A DNA stretch of 11,712 nt, taken from the NCBI GenBank assembly GCA_034431935.1, contig DAOUCU010000032.1, forward strand, positions 1 through 11,712, given 5' to 3'. This document shows, one piece after another, positions 6,549-11,712 of this stretch. The DNA is from JBFMDU01 sp034431935 (lineage in GTDB: Bacteria; Chloroflexota; Dehalococcoidia; GIF9; JBFMDU01). The notes below the pieces were generated by a model that was not told where the DNA came from, did no database searches, and was given only the letters and a program-made list of their open reading frames with translations. The stretch's first letter is position 1, and every line of letters starts with the position of its first letter. Made by a program: the position numbers and the translations under genes.

Positions 6549-7085
6549 TTATCGGTTTTCTCTGGTCTGACTTAGACGGACTATTTCTCTGACATCGTCC
6601 TGCGTCAGTCGCTGGAAGGCTGCGGGCCCGATTCCCCATGGGAAATACCAGTGTACCCACCAGTAGATCCGGCTGACAAAACCATGCCACGACCTTAGCA
6701 AAGATAGAAAGTCCTCTTTGCTTCCGATGCTGTCAATAGCCTTCAGCATCTCATCGGCATACTTGCCTAACGTATACTGACCGCCATATTGAATCATCGG
6801 ACCAAAAGTGGAAGAGCGGCGGTAAAGGTCCTTACACTGCTCCAGGCTGTAGCTGGGATCCATCGCTGTCTGAATCTGCAGGCCCAGTACCTGCTCGGTG
6901 TACCCCATATAAAAAGCATAAAGGTGAACCCAGTGACCGAAGTACTGGTTGATGGAATACTTGCCGGCCTCAGAATGAGTGATGAGACCATAGTGGAAAC
7001 GCAGAATCTCGTCCGGGCATTTGAAAGAAAGTTCTTCAGTGACACGGTCGAGTTCTTCTTTGAGTTTCTGCCAGGCTGATGACAT
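6549..7085 (-). CDS. Unrecognised 178-residue protein, last gene of the UbiD operon
   Basis: I do not recognise the family. The protein looks mostly alpha-helical and cytoplasmic, with an amphipathic charged N-terminus (residues 4-20) and no signal peptide. Residues 131-150 are strongly aromatic: within YWWVHWYFPW (141-150) seven of ten residues are Trp, Tyr or Phe, followed by GIGPAAF. This could pack as a hydrophobic core or touch a membrane or an aromatic ligand. It has two cysteines (C23 and C84) and several His (H31, H37, H51, H54, H134, H145), so metal binding is possible but unproven. The ATG at 7085 has GAGGTG at 7094-7099, 8 nt upstream. It begins 15 bp after the stop of the DUF3830-like gene, so the two are surely cotranscribed and it probably belongs to the same pathway. 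Confidence 0.78.
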   Translation of the reverse strand: MSSAWQKLKEELDRVTEELSFKCPDEILRFHYGLITHSEAGKYSINQYFGHWVHLYAFYMGYTEQVLGLQIQTAMDPSYSLEQCKDLYRRSSTFGPMIQYGGQYTLGKYADEMLKAIDSIGSKEDFLSLLRSWHGFVSRIYWWVHWYFPWGIGPAAFQRLTQDDVREIVRLSQTRENR

Positions 7086-7100
7086 TTTACGGGCACCTCA

Positions 7101-7523
7101 TCATTCTTTTCGTTGCAGGGTGGCAATATTGATTTCTTTGGTGAAGAAATAGGCATCGCGCAACCTGTAGGACACGTCACGGAGTAAAGGTATGTGACTC
7201 GGTGGCACGAATCCGATACATGGTCCCCGGAAAGGTTCAGTAACGGTTCCGTATTTTAGGAGCAGTGTGCCCAGATTGCCGAGCGATATTATCGAACCGG
7301 CCGGCAGGTCAGGAAAAAATACGATTTTACCGGGTGGAGCTGGTGGCAATCCCTTGGGGTAAGGTATCTTGAACATCTCGCCAGCACTCATTGACGCTGC
7401 GAAGATGGCTCGGAAGGGCAGGCTCTGCCAGAAAGCTTCGCAAACTGACGGGACTTCCTGTTCATTTAGCTGCACCGGAACAGACGCTTGAAAATCAGGC
7501 CAGTAAATCTCGAAGAACCGCAT
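7101..7523 (-). CDS. DUF3830-like cyclophilin-fold protein
   Basis: A 140-residue protein that resembles the DUF3830 family, small proteins with a cyclophilin-like beta-barrel. Visible family-like features are VPSVCEAFWQSLPFRA (24-39), SAGEMF (46-51), PGKIVFFPDLPAGSIIS (64-80) and a terminal GYG-type turn replaced here by LKYGTVTEPFRGP (89-101). No signal peptide. The function of the family is unknown to me; members occur near genes for uptake and breakdown of small molecules, which agrees with this setting. The ATG at 7523 has overlapping GGAGG motifs at 7528-7535, 4 and 7 nt upstream. Gaps are 19 bp to the FAD enzyme upstream and 15 bp to the next gene. Family assignment is from memory of the pattern, so moderate confidence; the gene itself is certain. 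Confidence 0.7.
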   Translation of the reverse strand: MRFFEIYWPDFQASVPVQLNEQEVPSVCEAFWQSLPFRAIFAASMSAGEMFKIPYPKGLPPAPPGKIVFFPDLPAGSIISLGNLGTLLLKYGTVTEPFRGPCIGFVPPSHIPLLRDVSYRLRDAYFFTKEINIATLQRKE

Positions 7524-7542
7524 AAGTCCTCCTCCGGACGCT

Positions 7543-8853
7543 TTAGCCCCAGCCTTTCAGCGCGAGTCTATTGATATCTGCAATTCTGCCCGCCACTTTG
7601 TCATGAAGCGATTGACCCGCCTGGTTGATAATCGCCGGGTTCCGGGCTACGAGAAACGGTGGATGCCCCGTCTCTCCGGTATCCTGCAGAATCTTGTAGA
7701 TTGAATCAATCTCTTCGTCAGAATAAATGCCACGAAGAACGTGATGCATTGCCTTGAGCTTGAAATGGTCGGGGTAGCAGAAGAATGCGAAGGCCCTGTG
7801 CAACCACGAGGTGTACTCAGCGTAGCCGGGTTGGCCGCTCATTTCTTTGATAGTTGCCTTTGCTGCCTGGTAGCCGCAGGCAATGGCGCCCTGAATCCAG
7901 CTTTCCTGTGAAATAGCATCACCGACAATCAGCGTGTTACCTATCGCCGGGTTGCTGATGGTGGGCACCCTCTGATAGGCCGCCCACGCCAGTTTTCTGA
8001 CAACACTGGCACGCGCGAACCAATGCCGGTATCTTGGATGATTCATGAACTTTTGAAGGGCAGCTTCATCGTTACACCCAATCTGACGCAGGTTGTCATT
8101 ATCACGGGTGGCATACGGACTCATAGTGATGCCGCCGGAGCTGATACTGGGAATATTGAAGGACAGCCAGGAATTATTGTCCGGGATATCGGCATCGGCT
8201 TTGACGTTTTGCATGACAAAGTTCACCGTTTTAGCTTTACGGAATATGTTGCGGTCTTTGTTCAGGCCCAAACTCTCCACAACAGTCGAGTTTACACCAT
8301 CGCAGGCCAGAAGACGCTTGCCTTCGACCATCCTCTCCCCGGATTTCTCCCTGACAGTCACCCGTACGCCATCGGAAGTGTTTTCAATGCCGGTGACAAG
8401 TGCCGATGTCCTCATTTCGACATTTGCCTTTTCAGCGGCTTCTGCCAGACTGCTCAGAATACAATCGCGAGAATAGAAAAACCCCCAGAGGTCGTTCTTG
8501 ATGCTATAAACACGGTAGCCTGATGGAGAGAGATTAATAAAATTATAGTAAGGTACTATGGGCCCGGTGTAATCAACAGAAAAACCGGGCCCGAGGAAAT
8601 TGAACCGGATGACAACCTTATCGTTACCAACAGCTACCAGACTCTTGCCGGTAAACAGCTGAACACTGACCGGCTCGATGTATTCATCCGGTACGATAAA
8701 CTTCCAGTAGAATATTGAGGCGTCCGAGCGATGACCATCGCCGATATCAGCCTTGCGCTCGACGAGCACGGTCCTGAGGCCGCTTTCTGCGGCAAATCTC
8801 GCGGCAGTCAGGCCCGCCGGCCCACCGCCGACTATGACCAGGTCGTATTTCAC
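7543..8853 (-). CDS. FAD-dependent oxidoreductase (geranylgeranyl reductase / group A monooxygenase-like)
   Basis: A 436-residue flavoprotein of the glutathione-reductase-2 fold. The N-terminal FAD motif is VIVGGGPAGLTAA (6-18; G9-x-G11-x-x-G14), with E32 at the end of the second strand to hold the ribose. SRDCILSSLAEAAEKANVEM (128-147) matches the R-x-x-x-x-x-L-x-x-A-x-x-x-G/N region. LLACDGVNS (181-189) is the DG motif, and IVGDAI (309-314) with GAIACGYQAA (322-331) is the second FAD-binding segment. This fits hydroxylases and isoprenoid-reducing or aromatic-reducing flavoenzymes. No membrane anchor is seen. The start codon is GTG (8851-8853) with GAGGAAA just upstream; no in-frame ATG gives an intact N-terminus. 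It follows the UbiD gene by 37 bp and precedes the DUF3830-like gene by 19 bp. It probably acts on the substrate or product of the decarboxylase (inference). Confidence 0.88.
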   Translation of the reverse strand: MKYDLVIVGGGPAGLTAARFAAESGLRTVLVERKADIGDGHRSDASIFYWKFIVPDEYIEPVSVQLFTGKSLVAVGNDKVVIRFNFLGPGFSVDYTGPIVPYYNFINLSPSGYRVYSIKNDLWGFFYSRDCILSSLAEAAEKANVEMRTSALVTGIENTSDGVRVTVREKSGERMVEGKRLLACDGVNSTVVESLGLNKDRNIFRKAKTVNFVMQNVKADADIPDNNSWLSFNIPSISSGGITMSPYATRDNDNLRQIGCNDEAALQKFMNHPRYRHWFARASVVRKLAWAAYQRVPTISNPAIGNTLIVGDAISQESWIQGAIACGYQAAKATIKEMSGQPGYAEYTSWLHRAFAFFCYPDHFKLKAMHHVLRGIYSDEEIDSIYKILQDTGETGHPPFLVARNPAIINQAGQSLHDKVAGRIADINRLALKGWG

Positions 8854-8890
8854 AAGCCGTATTTCCTCAAGCTAACTGGGCGCACGGCGA

Positions 8891-10426
8891 TTATTTAGCC
8901 GCCAGTTTCTTCCGCATACGCTCAATAGCTTCGATTTCCCACTCGGTTGGGTCGGTGCGCACGGTGGCTCCGCTTTTCAGCATACCCGGTTTGGGAGTCA
9001 TTGCAACAACATGCTGGACTATGAAGGGGGTCTTGACCAGCGCGTCAATCTGCCCCATGAAGTTGCCGCGGAAGGCCATTGCCCAGATTACGTCATGAGG
9101 GTCGTAAGGGTTGATGTCCGGGCCCACAACCACAGTGGCGCCCTGCCCGGTCTGTTGACGCAGTCCATAGCGGAGCGTATTGAAAATTCTCTGGCCGTAA
9201 TCTTCGATAGGTTTCCCTTCGGCGTCTACCTCAGTCTGGACCACCGTCATGCCGAAACCTCCGATCGAGGCGACATCTTTGATCTTGAATCCGCAGTTCC
9301 TTAAATACATGATGCCGTCAATTTCAGTTGCCGTGATGGCAAGACCGATGTGGACGCCCTCATGACCATTAAGGCTGCCGCTCGAGGAGAAGGTGGCGTC
9401 TATCCACCACGGGTCTTTGCGGTGGGTGATGGTCTTGACGCGGAACATCGGCCAGTGTGCGTCGCCAATCATCAGGCCGATCGCCAGGTCTTCTCCGAAT
9501 GGCGGGGTAACATAATCCTCAGGCAGCATCTCGCCTTCAATGATCCACTCGGCATCGGCCGGCACCATTAGACCGGGTATTGTCTCAGACTCTACCAGAC
9601 GGACCGGTTCACCACGCAAACCACCGAGTATCTCATACTCGTCGCCCATTTCCGGCCACTGGATTGTCTTCAGAGCGGCGGTAAGGTGCATATCGGGTGG
9701 AATACCGTACACAAAAACACACGGCATTGGCTTGTTCTGGGCTCGATAATAGTCGTAGAAAAATCGTCCCGCATTGCCCTGGAAGGGTCGGTATTTGCGT
9801 GATACAGTGCAGAAGCCGTATCGCTTGACTCTGTCTTCAGGTGATGGTGTTGCCGGGTTAGCGTTTTCCCACTCAAACTGACCCCATCTCGTCTTGGCAA
9901 GGCCGTGTGACTTTGAGTCCGGATCATAGGTAATCCAGGTACCGTTGCAACCGGTCCACAGACATTGGTTGAACTCCACCCATATTCTCGGTATATCACG
10001 GCGCAAGTCTATCTCGTTTTCAGGAATCGTGACCTGCTTGCAGGATGCCTGTGACTTCGGAACAACCACCGGTCTTATCCGGTTGCTTGACATCTTACTC
10101 AATTTGGCACAGAACTCGTCCTTGTTCTTGACCCCTATACCGCGCAGTACGCGCTCACGATTGGGGAAAGGGTTGACGATGACAGGAATATCCGGCCTGT
10201 TATCAATCGGGCTTTCAACTAGAGCTGTTGGCTTTTCCGGCAAGCTGTGCAGGTAACGGGCCAGAGCGCGAACCTCGGTCTCGGGTATTTTACCCGGAAT
10301 GTTGTTGCCGATATCAACGATATTGTTGTAATCACCGCATTTGATAGGCTTCTTAATTCTGATTGCCCGTCCCTCTTTCTCTTCATCGAAGAACCAATCG
10401 CGATAGGTTTTATACGGATACGGCAT
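8891..10426 (-). CDS. UbiD-family prenylated-FMN-dependent (de)carboxylase
   Basis: A 511-residue protein, close to the usual 450-520 for UbiD. UbiD enzymes reversibly decarboxylate aromatic and alpha,beta-unsaturated acids using prenylated FMN made by a UbiX partner, which is not in this window. Family segments in order: an N-terminal YRDWFFDEEKEGRAIRIKKP region (8-27), a cofactor-facing stretch with LAKTRWGQFEW (176-186), GEPVRLVESETIPGLMVPADAE (272-293) running into WIIEGEMLPED (294-304), PFGED (309-313), VKTITHRKDPWW (330-341), and the C-terminal domain from about 385. The acidic residues E293, E297 and E299 lie where catalytic glutamates are expected. PFGED-LAIGL replaces the common PFGE-FTGYYG, so the active-site lid differs from well-studied members. 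The start has a textbook AAGGAGGT at 10432-10439. It is first in the four-gene operon, behind the promoter at 10894-10922 and a long leader. Confidence 0.93.
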   Translation of the reverse strand: MPYPYKTYRDWFFDEEKEGRAIRIKKPIKCGDYNNIVDIGNNIPGKIPETEVRALARYLHSLPEKPTALVESPIDNRPDIPVIVNPFPNRERVLRGIGVKNKDEFCAKLSKMSSNRIRPVVVPKSQASCKQVTIPENEIDLRRDIPRIWVEFNQCLWTGCNGTWITYDPDSKSHGLAKTRWGQFEWENANPATPSPEDRVKRYGFCTVSRKYRPFQGNAGRFFYDYYRAQNKPMPCVFVYGIPPDMHLTAALKTIQWPEMGDEYEILGGLRGEPVRLVESETIPGLMVPADAEWIIEGEMLPEDYVTPPFGEDLAIGLMIGDAHWPMFRVKTITHRKDPWWIDATFSSSGSLNGHEGVHIGLAITATEIDGIMYLRNCGFKIKDVASIGGFGMTVVQTEVDAEGKPIEDYGQRIFNTLRYGLRQQTGQGATVVVGPDINPYDPHDVIWAMAFRGNFMGQIDALVKTPFIVQHVVAMTPKPGMLKSGATVRTDPTEWEIEAIERMRKKLAAK

Positions 10427-10888
10427 GCTTTACCTCCTTAACATCGCCTTTGACGGCGTTGCTACTGAACCTGCTTTGCTGGACGTACTACGGTGCTGGC
10501 CAGGACTTAACCGTCAGCATGGTTATCCTAGAACAGCCAACAATATGGTTGCAGATAAGACTCGTTGCGTGGTCTCCCGGATGACCCATCGTTATTTTGC
10601 GAAGATTGCAGTACCAGAGACGCTCTACCGTACTGAATGATATCCGGTTCACCAGAATTCCGCCCTGCGCCTGCCGTCTGAGATGTTCCGAAAAGTGTTG
10701 TACGGTAGATACTAGCCGCACTATCCGTACCCAGGGACGAATCAGAGGGTGGCATTTGCCATTACTCCATATCTTCCCGTTGCGACACAGGGTAAAGTGG
10801 CACCGGTAATACTGGAATCAACGCTGAATCATGCGGTTGAAGGATCAGTCCCAGCATATCCACAAGCAGGTCACCGGGCTAAATCCCT
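10427..10888 (-). ncRNA. Long non-coding 5' leader of the UbiD operon, possibly structured
   Basis: About 460 nt between the predicted transcript start and the UbiD start codon. Small ORFs of up to 77 codons exist on both strands, but none shows a recognisable protein or convincing start. The arm 10700-10709 (plus strand GTACGGTAGA) is perfectly complementary to 10624-10633 over 10 nt. Its first six bases can instead pair with CCGTAC at 10725-10730, so two structures compete. A 4-bp CGCC/GGCG hairpin lies about 6 nt before the UbiD Shine-Dalgarno sequence. I found no match to the riboswitch classes I know. It could be a regulatory RNA leader or merely degraded DNA downstream of the broken FrhB gene. 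Confidence 0.4.
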
Positions 10889-10893
10889 TGAGA

Positions 10894-10922
10894 ATTATAG
10901 GTTTAGTCTCAGGCGGTGTCAA
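10894..10922 (-). promoter_or_regulatory. Exact-consensus sigma-70 promoter upstream of the UbiD operon
   Basis: On the minus strand TTGACA (10917-10922), exactly 17 bp, then TATAAT (10894-10899). All twelve consensus bases match with ideal spacing, which is rare by chance. The predicted start is near 10887-10889. It points at the UbiD operon and starts 205 bp after the stop of the FrhB-like gene. Confidence 0.82.
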
Positions 10923-11127
10923 TAAAAACCAATGCTAAGGAGAAAATCATCCGCGTCAATGTCAGACAGGTACTCAAGGTTCACGTTGGGTGGCACGCCG
11001 TGGCGGCCTCAATACTGGAGGAGGAATAGCTTTCTTCGTGCGGATGGAACGGATTAAACTAGCCCTGGCGTTGGGGAAGAATAAAGCCATCAGTGTTAGC
11101 ATGATTTGTCCGAGTGGCGGAGTGCAG
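10923..11127. other. Intergenic region with no gene seen
   Basis: Between the stop of the FrhB-like gene and the consensus promoter. I found no plausible ORF of its own and no clear terminator. A T-rich run on the minus strand (complement of 10921-10930) has no preceding GC stem. A small GCCG/CGGC inverted repeat sits near 10997-11007. Confidence 0.5.
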
Positions 11128-11712
11128 TTATCCGGTTTTGCCGTACGGTGGAATGGCTTCCGCTGCACGGGCGGAAGGCAAGGGAACGGCCAGGGGCTGG
11201 TGATAGTCAGGCACCGGCCAGCCGTGAGCCCGGCGCTGGATGAGCCGCCAGACCGCGCCGTGCCTTTTCATCTCGTAGCCGGTGCCCATCAGGTATCCTT
11301 CTTCTACCGGCTCGGTGTGCAGGTAACCGGCACGGCGCGCCTCCTCGACCAGGGCTTCCCCTCTGTCGCTCCGGACGATTATGACCGACCAGCCCATGGC
11401 CCCGGGCTTCATCTCGGGGTGGTAGAAGTCGCCTACCGCCACATCCGCCAGCTCATTCGGGTAATCGAGGCACATCAGGCAACGGTCCCGGAAGAAAGTG
11501 GTGCCGTATCCCATCAAGGTCATCGGGGAGGGGCCACGACCCGACCATCTTTCAGGGTCACCTGGAACCGCCCCGGGTAGGGGCCGCCCCGGAATTCCAG
11601 CTTTGCTACCTGGTCGAGGGGAACATCGCAACCTTCGACAATCATGTGCTCGGTGCCGATATGAGGTGAGTCCACGCCGCAGAAAAGGCCAATGCCGAAC
11701 TTGACTGCCGTT
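11128..11712 (-). pseudogene. Coenzyme F420 hydrogenase/dehydrogenase beta-subunit (FrhB/FdhB) family gene, frameshifted and cut by window edge
   Basis: Two adjacent minus-strand frames together give one FrhB/FdhB-type iron-sulfur flavoprotein. The upstream frame (11711 to the TGA at 11520-11522) reads FGIGLFCGVDSPHIGTEH, then EFRGGPYPGRFQVTLKDGRVVA. The downstream frame, from about 11523 to the TAA at 11128-11130, reads MTLMGYGTTFFRDRCLMCLD, then PNELADVAVGDFY and GWSVIIVRSDRGEALVEEA. That order is the family's own, with a conserved C-x-x-C cluster-ligand pair in the second part. The frames are offset by one base at a C-rich tract (plus strand GGGG-A-GGGG, 11525-11533). One extra base there would restore a single ORF running through PP into MTLMGYG. 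Family proteins move electrons between F420 and partner enzymes, or reduce bilins or other substrates. The N-terminus lies outside. Either a true pseudogene or an assembly/sequencing error in a homopolymer. Confidence 0.78.

Noticed and set aside
10430..10444. Four-codon ORF (M-L-R-R-stop) just before the UbiD start
   Set aside because: Its codons are simply the Shine-Dalgarno sequence read as AGG-AGG; no independent sign of translation.
10600..10650. tRNA-like stretch on the minus strand (CAGTACGGTAGAGCG, like a D arm)
   Set aside because: The D stem does not pair fully, no anticodon stem forms, and no T arm or matching acceptor follows.
10488..10755. Two minus-strand small ORFs (75 and 77 codons) in the UbiD leader
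   Set aside because: Overlapping frames, no recognisable protein pattern, poor ribosome sites; the region looks non-coding.
10560..10810. Cobalamin-riboswitch-like words (GCCAC, GGGAAG, GGGAGACC) in the leader
   Set aside because: The order and spacing of the conserved boxes do not match the class, and key segments are missing; the short words are likely chance.
10990..11580. A 196-codon plus-strand open frame
   Set aside because: It lies antisense over the FrhB/FdhB-family gene, whose conserved motifs clearly mark the minus strand as coding; high GC favours such shadow frames.

Overview
The window looks like part of a chromosome from an uncultured anaerobic bacterium, most likely of the Chloroflexota (Dehalococcoidia-like). 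This is inferred from gene content: Pro/Ala-linker TAXI lipoproteins, a UbiD-family decarboxylase, a coenzyme-F420-type FrhB/FdhB protein and moderately high GC. No rRNA or other phylogenetic marker is present to prove it. There is no CRISPR array, tRNA, insertion sequence or phage gene that I can support.

Left block (1-5121, all minus strand, so transcription runs right to left): an NmrA-like NAD(P)-binding protein (4249-5121), two tandem paralogous TAXI-type TRAP solute-binding lipoproteins (2839-4107 and 1402-2673), and a fused 4TM/12TM TRAP permease (1-1279) cut by the left edge. The gaps are long for an operon (141, 165 and 122 bp) and hold control-like features: a near-consensus promoter before the NmrA gene, an orphan Shine-Dalgarno sequence, an AT-rich segment with a 12-bp palindrome, and an 11-bp GC-rich hairpin between binding protein and permease. 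The two binding-protein genes share an exact 50-bp repeat and a 68-bp repeat with one mismatch, so they are a duplication whose ends have stayed homogeneous.

Middle (5122-6381): a divergent intergenic region with a TTGACT promoter on each strand and a perfect 16-bp palindrome just before a plus-strand gene for a cytoplasmic five-bladed beta-propeller protein of the GH43/GH32/GH130-like glycosidase type.

Right block (6549-10426, minus strand): a compact four-gene operon of UbiD-family decarboxylase, FAD-dependent oxidoreductase, DUF3830-like (cyclophilin-fold) protein and an unrecognised 178-residue protein, with gaps of 37, 19 and 15 bp. Upstream is about 460 nt of apparently non-coding leader, headed by an exact-consensus sigma-70 promoter (TTGACA, 17-bp spacer, TATAAT). 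Further right, a FrhB/FdhB-type protein gene is broken by a one-base frameshift in a C-rich tract and runs off the right edge.

Working model (inference): the TRAP system imports a carboxylated, perhaps aromatic or unsaturated, substrate. The UbiD operon decarboxylates it with prenylated FMN and the FAD enzyme oxidises or reduces the product. The NmrA-like and F420-type proteins would add reductase functions. The sequence does not identify the substrate.
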